Shown piece by piece: positions 13,032 through 23,554 of a stretch of DNA of 64,000 bases; positions within the stretch are counted from its first letter, which is position 1, and the number at the start of each line of letters is the position of its first letter. The notes under the pieces were generated by a model. It was not told where the DNA came from and did not search any database. It worked only from the letters and a program-made list of their open reading frames with translations. The stretch is taken from positions 21,487,506-21,551,505 of the forward strand of contig JAQMRL010000006.1 of the NCBI GenBank assembly GCA_035578175.1, in the 5' to 3' direction. A program made the position numbers and the translations under genes. Source of the DNA: Catonia carolina. Lineage: Eukaryota; Arthropoda; Insecta; Hemiptera; Achilidae.

Positions 13032-13193
13032 ACTGCAACTACTGCATCTAAATACGAGCCACCCGCACAAAAGAAGCCTAGAAATGTTCCAGCACCATCC
13101 ACTGTTACATCAATGTCATCGCAAAGAGATATCCCTAATGCATTAATGACACCTTCAGATATGTCCTCAACTTTATCTTATTCTCTTTTCCAG
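13032..13193 (+). CDS. PRC1-like basic-tail exon, copy B
   Basis: This is a second, nearly identical version of the 9172 exon, 54 codons, with acceptor tttaatttcag and donor gtaaat, phase 0. The peptide starts TATTASKYEPPAQKKPRN, gains a serine before MSSQRD, and ends LSYSLFQ. Both splice signals and the reading frame are intact, so copies A and B could be spliced alternatively (mutually exclusive or together, since 3n lengths keep frame). The ending joins in frame to the terminal exon (EHLDGR). Surrounding intron is also duplicated: Helentron-like repeat upstream, truncated mariner downstream. A non-expressed duplicate is an equal possibility. Confidence 0.65.
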
Positions 13194-13235
13194 GTAAATA
13201 ACTGGTCTCTTACTGCACTTAAAATTCAGGTTGTA

Positions 13236-14047
13236 CGAGGATTGCCTTTTATATTTCGGAAATAAGGAATAAAAAAGATTAATCAACATAAATGGCTTTA
13301 TTGTTTTTCAAAATATTTTCCATGATGATCAATACACTTTTGCATGTGCTTGAACCAATTTTCGAAGCTTGTTTCCACTTTGATTGAGGTACCTCCAAAA
13401 CACCCATTTTGAATGCCTCAACTGCTTTTTCAGGCATTAAAAATCGTTGACCTCTTAATTTATTTTTGATGTACAGGAATAAGAAGTCATTAGGTGCTAA
13501 ATCAGGGCTGTAAGGCAGATGACTCATCAATTTGATTTTTCCATTTCTTAAAAAGTCTATTGTCTGAGCCGACGTGTGAGAGCTCGCATTGTCCTGGTGG
13601 AGAATGATTCATCTTCGATGGATGGTTTCCTTATTTTCCCAAAAACTTCTGGCAAACAAATGGTTGTGTACCACTCAGAATTGACCTTCTGACGTTCCAC
13701 TAGTGGTACAGTTACCACATTCCCGATTTTTTTAAAAAACAAGCAACCATATGCTTGGAGTGCTTTGTGTGTGAACAACTTTTGTTGAATATGGCTCATC
13801 TTGAAAGACCCATATGGTCGACTGTTGTTTACTTTTGGGTTCATAGGCATATATCCATGATTTGTCGTCCGTAACGATGTCAAACGTGTTTTGAAGCACA
13901 TTTATCATATTTCATGAGCATTTCTTTAGACCAATCGACATGAGACTTTTTTTGAGCAATTGTCAAATTATGTGGTATCCAATGCGAACAAATCTTTTTG
14001 GTGCCCAAATGTTCATGCAATATTGAATGTATGCTGGTCTCACTAAT
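13236..14047 (-). mobile_element. Truncated duplicate of the 9373 mariner
   Basis: Same left terminal repeat and minus-strand transposase remains (SHLPYSPDLAPNDFLF at 13530-13480, YSTKV-type block, MTIAQKKSHVDW) as the mariner at 9373, without the nested LINE. The similarity stops at 14047, where the sequence changes directly to CA repeats of R1 copy c, so HTH and right terminal repeat are lost. Here SPD is intact, whereas the 9373 copy has SPN. Confidence 0.8.
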
Positions 14048-14084
14048 AAACACACACACACACACACGCACGCACGCACGAACG

Positions 14085-14119
<35 letters not shown>

Positions 14120-15211
14120 CAATCGCTAAAAACATGTTTTTTGGGTTCAGTGGGTCTGAAAACGTATAGATCCGGTAGAAACTCGATTTCGAAAAATGGA
14201 CATGAAAACAATACTTTCCTTCCTATATATAGGGTGATTCAAAAAGAGCGCCGGTTTTGATATATCAAATTAAGAGATTTATTTTATTGAAAAACTGAAA
14301 ATAAATACATCAACAAGTTCATCTTACCTTCCGATTTCATGTATGAAAAATGATGTCATGCATGTGTCCTCCTCTACTGCGCTGGCACGCATCAACTCTG
14401 TCCATGAAATTGGATATTACTGCACGAAAAGTTTCGACTTCCATTTGCCCGATAACCCGTCGAATTTCCTCCTTCAAGTCATTGATGTTTCGGGGTTTAT
14501 TGGCATACACCAATGACTTCAGATGACCCCAAAGATGAAAGTCACAAGGCGTCAAGTCACACGACCTTGGTGGCCATTTATGGTCGGAATTACGAGAAAT
14601 GATGCGATCCTGGAACCGTTCATGGAGCAACAACATTGTTTCTCGTGCAGCAACTGAATTTTATACGGGTGATATTGGAGATCGTACCGAAGAATTCTCC
14701 GTACAGAAGAACATCGTAAACCCAATTGTTGAGAACGGCGACGTATTGATTTTGCTGGGCTAACAGCCACACTGTCACGAACCAACGCAACGTTCTGCTC
14801 AGTTCGGCCAGAACGACGACGTCCAGAACTTTTAAGGTCGACTGTTGAACCCGTCTCAAAAAACTTTTTCATGAGCCTGCGAACTGTTGATTCATTCGGT
14901 GCTTCATTACGTCCTAGAGTACCGCGAAGCCGCCTGACAGTAGCCGCATAACTCTCTCCATTCTGGTAAAATGTTTCGACGATTAACACTTGTTGTGCAA
15001 TAGTAAACTTCTCCATGGTTAGACACAGACTGCGAGAATACTACAGTGCGAACAAGAGAAACTACAACTGAATCGTCAATCGGAATGTTCTCCGAAATAG
15101 AAATGAGGTCTAACAATGTTACCAACCGATAAACAAAAATTTACCAGCCGTTTAAAAACCGGCGCTCTTTTTGAATCACCCGTTATTTCATATAGGCAAG
15201 AGAAAGTAAAA
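14048..15211 (-). mobile_element. R1 copy c, partial, split by an IS630-type element
   Basis: The CA core and terminal block (14048-14231) plus the last bases (15182-15211, catataggcaagagaaagtaaaaag) belong to R1. The start side is missing at the junction with the mariner. An IS630/mariner-superfamily element interrupts the end hairpin. Confidence 0.7.
14232..15181 (-). mobile_element. IS630/mariner-superfamily element with DUF4817-like N-terminus
   Basis: Inverted ends gggtgattcaaaaagagcgc occur at both sides. The minus frame (15016-14552) starts MEKFTIAQQVLIVETFYQNG and continues with ESTVRRLMKKFFETGS, resembling the DUF4817-type helix-turn-helix of insect DDE transposases, then a second HTH (LRCSSVRRILRYDLQYHPYK). 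It is followed in other frames by NSDHKWPPRSCDLTPCDFHL (third catalytic region) and RVDACQRSRGGHMHDIIFHT. The segment carrying the first two catalytic residues appears deleted, so this is a non-autonomous derivative. Confidence 0.75.
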
Positions 15212-15572
15212 AGGTAATTTAATGGAGGAATCTACCAAAAAAACTTCAGGAAGTTGTAACTGCAGTCAGTACTTGAACTGAAAAATAGAAGATTGTACAC
15301 GAAAATAAATCGGTATATGTGAACTTTACTAATAAAAGAAGCAATCACATTTCCATAATAACCATCAGTAATGTATTAATTCTTGTCAACGCCGCCAAAA
15401 GAGGTCATTTTGTGATGTTTTGAGATGTAAAGCTGAGGTGGAAGGAACATGTAAGGATGAAAAAGTAAGAACTACAAATGAAGTATGGAAAAATGTATTA
15501 ACTGTTTTGTTCAACCTCTAAACTGTTAATCTTTAATACATTTTTTCTTTACAATCAAGCGCTAAAAAAACC
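15212..15572. other. Intron sequence
   Basis: Nothing recognised. Confidence 0.4.
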
Positions 15573-16351
15573 GGGTGATTTTTTTAGTCCTGTTACCCAA
15601 TTGTTTATGTCTGGTAATATTTTTCTAAAAAAAATAAATTTTGTTTTGTGACACTAAGTTGGTAGCCCTACTCAACCAGTATGGATATGGCAGTGTGAGT
15701 TGATTCTCCTTGAGCTGTGTAAAATTTTGTGCCACTTCCGGTCGTGTTACGAACAGAATGTCTTTTATCCTAAAACAATCTCTTGTTTCAATCTGGAGGC
15801 TGAAGCTCTAGAACTAATCGTATGCGATACGGATACAATTTCAATTTTTTAGCAGCTTTCTGAACACTTGAATATGACAAATCAACATGCGAGGAAAGTT
15901 TTTGTAAACTTTTCCGTGGAGAATTGAGCAATCTTGTTTTCACATTCTCTTAACGTCATCTGTCAAAAGAGTTGGTCAACCACTACATTTTCTGCTGCAA
16001 ACACTACCTGCCTCTCAAAATCGGTTTGTTAGCCTAGAAATTGACTAGAATAGAGTGGAGGAACACCAACAAATTTAATTTGAAATGATTCTTTTACACT
16101 CGTATACGATTTCGTAGCAAAATATTGTTCAAGAATGAAAAATCGTTGTTCTAGGGTAAAAGACATTCTGTTCGTAACACAACTGGAAACAGCACAAAAC
16201 TTTACGCAACTCAAGGAGAATCAAATGAAACTGTCGTATCTATAACGGTTGAGTAGGGCTACCAACTTTGTGTCACAAAATAAAATATCCCTTTCTTAGA
16301 AAAAAATTACCAGACATTAACAATTTGGTAACAGGACTAAAAAAATCACCC
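15573..16351 (-). mobile_element. Internally deleted IS630-type element with long inverted repeats
   Basis: Ends gggtgattttttta... and the reverse complement. The similarity between the two ends extends about 190 bp (15573-15760 against 16160-16351). Minus ORF 16214-16029 contains MSFTLEQRFFILEQYFATKS, a DUF4817-like transposase N-terminus, then jumps to unrelated frame. 15800-15920 encodes (minus) a second-HTH remnant. A longer relative is at 41400-43606 and a fragment at 39405. Confidence 0.75.
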
Positions 16352-16556
16352 TGTAGTATGTGTATACCAATTGATCCAATAATTATCCTCATCTGTTTCC
16401 TCACCAATGTCAGCTTCTTTAGATGAATAAGATCATGTTAGTGTGCCACAACCCTCTGTCATTGTCTGCTTTTAACCAATTGCGTACCTTCAATATTGTG
16501 AAGCATATTCATGAAGAGTTGAGGCTGGATTTTGTTGAAGTCCTTTCCGTATTGCG
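16352..16556. other. Short unassigned gap
   Basis: No supported feature between two mobile elements. Confidence 0.3.
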
Positions 16557-16689
16557 TTTTACTTTCTCTTGCCTATATGAATATATAGGAAGGAAAGTAT
16601 TGTTTTCATGTTGATTTATTCAAAATCGAGTTTTCACCAGATTTATACGTTTTCAGACCCCCTGAACCCAAAAAACATGTTTTTAGCGA

Positions 16690-16723
<34 letters not shown>

Positions 16724-17518
16724 CAGAATATCTCAAGAATGAAACATCATACGAACTTGAAACTTAAAACTTAAGTTACATACCACTACCGGACCCGACA
16801 CGAACATTTTCATCAAAATCGGTCAACTGGAAGTAGTAGTAACTTAGTTTATTTGTATAATTTTTCACTTTTTTGCGATTTTCTCAAAAACTGGTCCTAC
16901 GATTTTTTTTTAAATCGCATGGTTTACTCAGTTTTTTATTCTCTACAAGATAAGGTAGGCGCCATTTTTGCTGAAATTCTCGGTGAGGCTGTTTTTACGT
17001 AAAAACATAGTTTTTTTAAGATTACGGCTTTAATATGCAATTTAACGCAAAAATTTATATAACAAAAATTGTAGAGAATTAAAAATTCTACAACTTTTAT
17101 TTCAAACATTGTTTTGTATAACGCTTAGTTTAGCAGTAATTAGCGATTTTCTGTTTTTTTCTCACAAAAACGTGTGAAAAATCGATTTTTTTAACATTTC
17201 GGCCTTAGTATGCATTTTATGATAAAAGTGTATATAATAAATTTTATAGGAAATTAAAAGATCTACAACTTTTATTTTGAGCATTTTTCTCTACAGAGCC
17301 TAGTTTAGCGTGAAAGAGTGATTTTCCGTATTTTTAAGGCAAACTGAGATCGATTTTCATTTTTCGTCTTTCATAAAAATATATGATTAAAATTAGGTTA
17401 TGTTTATTAAGGTTAGTTTTTTGTTTATTTCTAATGTTTTATTACTAATTTTAGGTTTATTGTTTATTATTTGCATTGGCAAGAGAAAGTTGTGTGAGTG
17501 TTTCACACCAGATTTTTT
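16557..17518 (+). mobile_element. Helentron-like repeat R1, copy d
   Basis: Opposite orientation to copies a-c. Begins tttactttctcttgcctata, hairpin, short GT core (16692-16720), conserved blocks, then ggcaagagaaagttgtgtga and a GTGTG...CACAC hairpin, ending cagattttttt. Confidence 0.75.
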
Positions 17519-17671
17519 TCTTTTGATTACTGTATCTTAACATTTTATAAATTTATTTGTAGCATAGATTGGTTCAGGTTATCCAGATATCCAGGTTCAA
17601 GGGGTCAAACCTAATGTAGTTGTATTGTATTTACATGTATATGATATATTATTTAAAAAAAAAAAAAAATA

Positions 17672-19091
17672 CTGTACTTTCTCAAATATACCACGCACCC
17701 GATTTTTGAAGGTACTTTCAGAAAAAAATTAAAACTCAAAAATAAAATGAAAATGTAAACTTGCCAATTTATTTATACAAATTGAAAAATCGTTATAACT
17801 TTGAATAATTCACTACCAAGAATAGGTACATTCTCATTGTACGTATCACAATAAACTAAAACAATGGCTGAACTATAAAAAGTTACTGTCAAATAAAAAG
17901 AATGAACTGAAAACAAAGAAATAAAATGAAATACCAGGTGTGGCTATTAAATAACGAGACTGACGTAAATAATTTAATTTTAATTTTATACATAATCACT
18001 TATTGTCACCTTCAATATACACTTCTTCTCTATCCCTTCAATGCTCCATGCCAATTTTCCATGGTTGGAAACAGTGCTGAAAGTCATCTTGTGTCAGCTC
18101 CTTCAGGACAAATGCCGCTTTTTCTTTTACAGCTTCCACAGACTCAAATCTTGTCCCTTTTAATGCAGGTTTCACCTTAGGGAACAGGTAGAAGTCACAT
18201 GGTGCAAGATCTGGTGAATAAGGTGAATGTTCTAACACTGAGATCCTGTACTTGGCTAGGAACCTCTTGACAGATAACGCGGAATGAGCTGGCGCATTGT
18301 CTTGGTGGAGAACCCATGATTTGTCCTTCCACATTTCAAGGCATTTTTTCCTTACTCTTTGATGTAGTTTAGAAGTACCTCAAGGTAGTAATATTGATAA
18401 ATTGTTTGACCTTCAGCAACCCGGTGAAGGTACACAATCCCATGGATATCAAAAAAAAAAACAATCATTGCTTTAAATTTTGACTTGCTCATTCGAGCTT
18501 TTTTGGCTCTCGGTGAAGTTCGGCTCTTCCAGTGCATGGATTGGCGCTTCGTTTCCCGAGCATAAGTAAAAAACCACGTTTCATCACATATTATTATAGT
18601 TTCCAAAAAATTTGGGTCATTTTCAATCGTGTACAAAGTGTCAGTACAAACATTTCTGCGAGCTTAATTTCAAACATTTTTGAGCAGCACAAGTCCTGAA
18701 GGAGGTGACAGAAGATGACTTCCAGCACTGTTTCCAACAATGGAAAATTCGCATGGAGCGTTGTAGGGGTAGAGGAGGAGTGTATATTGAAGGTGACAAT
18801 AAGTGATTATGTATAAAATAAAAATAAAATTTTTTACGTCAGTCTCGTTATTTAATAGCCACATCTCATATAAAAAGTTACGCTCTGTCATCACTGTCTT
18901 CACCATTACTGTTGCTGTCAGAACTAGCGTCTGGATTTTCGTCCCAAAGTGTTTTGCCTTCTGAGCCATTGAGTGCATTAGAAATGCACTTGATGGCAGA
19001 GCATTTTTATTTTTTTTAATATAACCCGCACACCATTATATCGGATTAATTTCATTTGAAAAACGTGCGCGGTATATTCGAGTAAATATGG
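17672..19091 (-). mobile_element. Pogo-like relic with nested mariner
   Basis: Inverted ends with TA on both sides: left TACTGTACTTTCTCAAATAT, right (reversed) TACCATATTTACTCGAATAT, both leading to ACCRCGCAC. Next to the right end, minus sequence 18990-18890 reads TNALNGSEGKTLWDEN followed by an Asp/Ser-rich end and stop, like the ALDGTEDDxLW C-terminus of pogo/jerky-type transposases. The remainder of the transposase is gone. It sits in the intron immediately upstream of terminal exon Z1. The last bases of its right end also survive upstream of Z2 and Z3, so it predates their duplication. Confidence 0.55.
17935..18868 (-). mobile_element. Mariner derivative with two opposed C-terminal ends
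   Basis: Inverted ends tgtggctattaaataacgag with flanking TA. Minus frames: 18636-18352 with ICDETWFFTYARETKRQS (first D) and FKAMIVFFFDIHGIVYLH; 18334-18038 with SWVLHQDNAPAHSA (second D) and HSPYSPDLAPCDFYLFPKVK (third D), a mariner DD34D core. A stop/frameshift near 18345 breaks it and the N-terminal third is missing. In its place (18690-18800) there is a second copy of the C-terminus on the + strand (VTEDDFQHCFQQWKIRMERC). The element is therefore fold-back: two tails, no head. Inverted copies lie at 23780 and 26430. Confidence 0.8.
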
Positions 19092-19183
19092 TAATACCAA
19101 TACAACATTTGAGTTAAAAAAAAATGTGTTCTGTAGATCTTTGAAAACAGCCAGTCTCAAATAAGTTATTAATATTGTTTCAG

Positions 19184-19402
19184 GAACATCTTGATGGAAG
19201 AAACAATACTCAGAAAACACTATGCAGGAGCACACTAACACCTGGAAATGTATTGAAACCTCGCAACACTCCATTACCAGCTCATAGTTTACCAAACTAC
19301 CAAGACTCCAACTCTTACCAAGATAGTACCAAGACTCCAACTCTTACTGTCGCAACTGAAAGTCCTAGGGCTGGTACATCTCAACAAAAAACACCAAGAT
19401 GA
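19184..19402 (+). CDS. PRC1-like terminal exon Z1, with stop codon
   Basis: After the acceptor attgtttcag the frame runs 72 codons to TGA at 19400-19402. It begins EHLDGRNNTQKT, contains LTPGNVLKPRNTPLPAHS, and ends in a Thr/Pro tail finishing SQQKTPR. TP motifs (LTPGN, NTPLP, KTPT) look like Cdk sites, as expected in a PRC1 tail. Compared with the downstream copies (22809, 25470) it lacks an internal segment containing TPFYRTRNN and TNKEN, replaced by a short YQDSNSYQDS repeat. The downstream copies in turn lack this copy's proper C-terminus. A poly(A) signal follows at 19502. This is the most natural end of the gene as it stands. Confidence 0.7.
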   Translation, partial: EHLDGRNNTQKTLCRSTLTPGNVLKPRNTPLPAHSLPNYQDSNSYQDSTKTPTLTVATESPRAGTSQQKTPR

Positions 19403-19501
19403 AACCTACCGATTATTTTATAATTAATCTTTATGTGTATATTATTGACATGTACATCATATTTTTTAATAATGAATATTATTGGCGTGACCTAAACATT
19501 T

Positions 19502-19507
19502 AATAAA
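19502..19507 (+). promoter_or_regulatory. Candidate poly(A) signal for the PRC1-like gene
   Basis: AATAAA lies 100 bases after the terminal-exon stop in AT-rich sequence. Further AATAAA motifs occur once per satellite monomer downstream (for example 21209-21214), so distal ends are also possible. Confidence 0.4.
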
Positions 19508-20994
19508 ATCAACATGAAAAAATTCATATTAATTTTTGTGTTAAATATTCTGGTGAATTTACTATAAATGTTTTTATATGTAAAAATATTTTATGTTACA
19601 TGATTTCAGTTTTGTCTTACACTAATGAACTACAGTAATATCCCAAATTTATGTTGTAATTAAATTAGTTTTGATGTTATCAATGTAATTCTGTGTCTAC
19701 TTTTATGCAAGACTAAACGAAGTAGCTTTACAATTGTATAGTATTTTTATCTTATAATTTCTCAAATTACAAATTTATGAACAGAACTGAAACTATTTTA
19801 ACATGAAAAATTTTTCACATATAACTACCATATTTAATATTCATAAATGTGTAGTAAAAATCTTCTGATTGTATTTGAAGTGTTTCAGCTAATCTTTATC
19901 CTTTTTCCAATTAGATAATAGTTTCTTTTAGCGTCTTTTATCATCTTCCTTATCCTTCTTTCAAGTTTCTTTTGGGTCCAACCCAACTCCTCTGCACCTC
20001 CCTCCATCAGTGAATTGTCTCTACTCTATTGCTTATATTGCATTGTACATTTTCCTCATTTCATTCATAACTGAACCTATCCATTTTATTCTTGATCTAC
20101 CTGTTATTCTTTTTCCATCTGACTCCAAGTACGACATCCTTTTAGACACTTTACTCTCCTCAATCCTACTGATGTAACAGAACAATCGTAAATTGTTCTG
20201 CCCATCTTCCAATCGTCATTCAAAGTAGGTCAGTCCTTTTTTATTCTTTAGTTGCTTCAGTTATGACAGTTTCTTATAAAATTTTCATTCTTATTTCAAT
20301 CAGCTGAAGACCTTTCAGTTTTGAAAAATTCATAGGTTTTTTAAGTTTGATATCTTTTGCTTCATTTTGAGCTAGTTTTATAGTTAGATCTTCATTGTGG
20401 TAAATGAACAAACTGATATCATGAGAATAGATTTAAATCCACGTGTATAAGTATAACATCATTTGAAACATGATTATTGGAATTTCATTTTCCTTAAAAA
20501 TATGTGGACAGAACTTCTGTAAGGTCTAATACTCAGTGTTCAGAAACTTCATCTTAGGAATCCACTAGTTTACTCGTAATTACAGAATCAAGAATATTAT
20601 TGAATCTTGTCCTAAGGTTTCTCATGATCAGTTTATTATTATACTTCATTATACACTTGAAACATCTTGATTACGTTCTAATCCATCGGTTTGACTAAAG
20701 ATTTGGTATTGTCAGATAGGATAAGAAGGAATTTTGTTGATTACAAGCTTTATTTTGAATTATTATCTTATTGGATATGCAATATCTTTCTATTTGAGGA
20801 ATAAAAGAATGTTAAAATTGTTCCACAACAATACATATACATAAACATATTTTTGTGTTTCAAAGCATACGAATTTTCTACTGTGGTTGTTTAATTCAGC
20901 TGACATTTTTTTAATACATTTGACATTAGTTTCATTTGATATAACTCAAGACAATACTTATATAATTATATGACAATAATTATTTGACAATACT
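19508..20994. other. 3' flank of terminal exon; LINE scrap inside
   Basis: AT-rich 3' flank. Minus strand about 20225-19895 reads RIEESKVSKRMSYLESDGKR and GRSRIKWIGSVMNEM, resembling a decayed LINE ORF2 tail (R-x-x-GRxRxxW). No other feature. Confidence 0.4.
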
Positions 20995-22605
20995 TATATT
21001 TGTTAATGCTCTGCTTTTTTAAAAATATTTATGTTTATGAAAATGTTGACAATATTTCTTAGTGTAGTTCTGTACAACTTATTTTTAAGTGTGTAAGAAG
21101 TTTATAGTGAACTTTAGTATATATGAGAAAAATTATTATGTATTTAAATAATTGTGACTTTTTATGTACTATTTTTATGGACTTAATGATTTAAAAAAAT
21201 AATGTTCTAATAAAGGCATCACAATCATATTGTATTGTTTTTTTAAGATTTTTTAAAATATATAAAAAAATTAAAAGTGCGTATCAAACAAAAAGTATAT
21301 TTTTAAAATTTCAATAAAATTCTCAAAATTATATATGGAATCACTGATTTGTTTGTTATTTTAGTGTAGATCTATATTTGATAATAGTTTTAAATTCTAT
21401 TCCTAAGATTAAAGTTTTGTATTATATTATAATGTATAAATTTTATTTAGTTTAAGTGTAATACTTTTTTATATTTTTATATGTTTATTTTGTGACCTAG
21501 ATTTAGAATTTATATATTTGTTAATGCTCTGCTTTTTTAAAAATATTTATGTTTATGAAAATATTGTATAATTTTTATTATATGCAGACAATTCTTAAAA
21601 ATGACTTAAAAATTCTTAATATATGAGAAAAATTATTATGTATTTTAATTGTGACTTTTTATGTACAATTTTTATGCACTTAATGATTTAAAAAATTAAT
21701 GTTCTAATAAAGGCATCACAATCATATTCTATTGTTTTTTTAAGATTTTTTAAAATACGAGTATATAGAAAAAATAAAAGTGCGTATCAAACAAAAAGTA
21801 TATTTTTAAAATTTCAATAAAATTCTCAAAATTATATATGGAATCACTGATTTGTTTGTTATTTTAGTGTAGATCTATATTTGATAATAGTTTTAAATTC
21901 TATTCCTAAGATTAAAGTTTTGTATTATATTATAATGTATAAATTTTATTTAGTTTAAGTGTAATACTTTTTTATATTTTTATATGTTTATTTTGTGACC
22001 TAGATTTAGAATTTATATATTTGTTAATGCTCTGCTTTTTTAAAAATATTTATGTTTATGAAAATATTGTATAATTTTTATTATATGCAGACAATTCTTA
22101 AAAATGACTTAAAAATTCTTAATATATGAGAAAAATTATTATGTATTTAAATTGTGACTTTTTATGTACAATTTTTATGCACTTAATGATTTAAAAAATT
22201 AATGTTCTAATAAAGGCATCACAATCATATTCTATTGTTTTTTTAAGATTTTTTAAAATACGAGTATATAGAAAAAATAAAAGTGCGTATCAAACAAAAA
22301 GTATATTTTTAAAATTTCAATAAAATACTCAAAATATATATGGAATCACTGATTTGTTTGTTATTTTAGTGTAGATCTATATTTGATAATAGTTTTAAAT
22401 TCTATTCCTAAGATTAAGGTTTTGTATTATATTATAATGTATAAATTTTATTTAGTTTAAGTGTAATACTTTTTTATATTTTTATATGTTTATTTTGTGA
22501 CCTAGATTTAGAATTTATATATTTGTTAACGCTTTGCTTTTTTAAAAATATTTATGTTTATGAAAATATTGTATAATTTTTATTATTTGCAGACAATTCT
22601 TAAAA
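20995..22605 (+). repeat. About 500-bp tandem satellite, three-plus monomers
   Basis: Monomers begin near tgttaatgctctgctttttt at 21002, 21520, 22020 and 22520, spaced roughly 500 bp. Each contains ttctaataaaggcatcacaa (a candidate poly(A) signal), agtgcgtatcaaacaaaaa and tgtaatacttttttatattt. Further monomers at 24637-25260 and 27286-27960. It is the 3' flank of the PRC1-like gene amplified in tandem. Confidence 0.85.
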
Positions 22606-22808
22606 ATGCCTCTGTAAAATTAACTGATTTTCAAATGTATTTATTTGTATTGAAAATACAAATAAATGTACTATTACTCTTATTACTCTTATTACTCTTA
22701 TATTCGAGTAAATATGGTAATACCAATACAACATTTGAGTTAAAAAAAATGTGTTCTGTAGATCTTTGAAAACAGCCAGTCTCAAATAAGTTATAAATAT
22801 TGTTTCAG

Positions 22809-23060
22809 GAACATCTGGATGGAAGAAATGATACTCAGAAAACACCATGCAGGAGCAAACTAACACCTGGAAATGTATTGAAACCTCGCAATACTCCATT
22901 ACCAGCTCATAGTTTACCAAAAACACCTAAAACACCATTTTATAGAACACGTAATAATACAATGTCAACTAACAAAGAAAATCCACAACATAAATCTCCA
23001 TATAAAATTGGAAGTAGTACCAAGACTCGGGAGTTTTGGTACTATTTCCAACTGTATTGA
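22809..23060 (+). CDS. PRC1-like terminal exon, copy Z2
   Basis: A forward duplicate of the terminal exon with intact acceptor (attgtttcag). 83 codons are open before TGA. It shares EHLDGRNDTQKTPCRS and LTPGNVLKPRNTPLPAHS with Z1 but then keeps KTPKTPFYRTRNN, TNKENPQHKSPYK and GSSTKT. It diverges after GSSTKT into REFWYYFQLY, which comes from the palindromic junction and is not a native tail. NKEN is a KEN-box motif; vertebrate PRC1 also has NKEN in its tail, which strengthens the family call. It could act as an alternative last exon if the upstream donor splices past Z1, or be a duplication by-product. Confidence 0.5.
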   Translation, partial: EHLDGRNDTQKTPCRSKLTPGNVLKPRNTPLPAHSLPKTPKTPFYRTRNNTMSTNKENPQHKSPYKIGSSTKTREFWYYFQLY

Positions 23061-23075
23061 AACTGTATTGAAACT

Positions 23076-23240
23076 GTATTGAAATGTATTGAAACCTCGC
23101 AACACTCCATTACCAGCTCATAGTTCACCAAAAACACCTTAAACACCATTTTATAGAACACGTAATAATACAATGTCAACTAACAAAGAAAATCCATAAC
23201 ATGAATCTCCATATAAAATTGGAAGTAGTACCAAGACTCG
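23076..23240 (+). pseudogene. Partial direct copy of the terminal exon
   Basis: After a short tandem of the 10-mer actgtattga, the exon restarts at the LKPRNTPL coding part and runs to the CCAAGACTC centre. An extra T after AAAACACC shifts the frame and CCATAAC replaces CCACAAC, so it cannot encode the tail. It forms the left arm of a palindrome with the inverted copy that starts at 23241. Confidence 0.6.
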
Positions 23241-23461
23241 GGAGTCTTGGTACTACTTCCAACTTTAAATGGAGATTTATGTTGTGGCTTTTCTTTGTTA
23301 GTCGACATTGTATTATTACGTGTTCTATAAAATGGTGTTTTAGGTGTTTTTGGTGAACTATGAGCTCGTAATGGAGTGTTGCGAGGTTTCAATACATTTC
23401 CAGGTGTTACAGTGCTCCTGCATGGTGTTTTCTGAGTATCGTTTCTTCCATCAAGATGTTC
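23180..23461 (-). pseudogene. Inverted copy of the terminal exon (Z2 inverse)
   Basis: On the minus strand, acceptor-like tgtttcag is followed by an open 93-codon frame starting EHLDGRNDTQKTPCRS. It keeps TPFYRTRNN but reads NKEK where copy Z2 reads NKEN. Past GSSTKT it runs into the opposite palindrome arm, so the last about 20 residues are antisense of the partial direct copy. It is followed, going right, by the inverted intron and by inverted pogo-like and mariner sequence. I treat it as a rearranged duplicate: the host gene lies on the other strand and no promoter is visible. Confidence 0.6.
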
Positions 23462-23554
23462 CTGAAACAATATTAATAACTTATTTGAGACTGGCTGTTT
23501 TCAAAGATCTACAGAACACATTTTTTTTTAACTCAAATGTTGTATTGGTATTAC

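Noticed and set aside
18670..18978. 102-codon minus frame repeated at 23668 and 26318 on the plus strand
   Set aside because: Antisense to the second mariner tail and to the pogo-like C-terminus; repeated only because the locus was duplicated.
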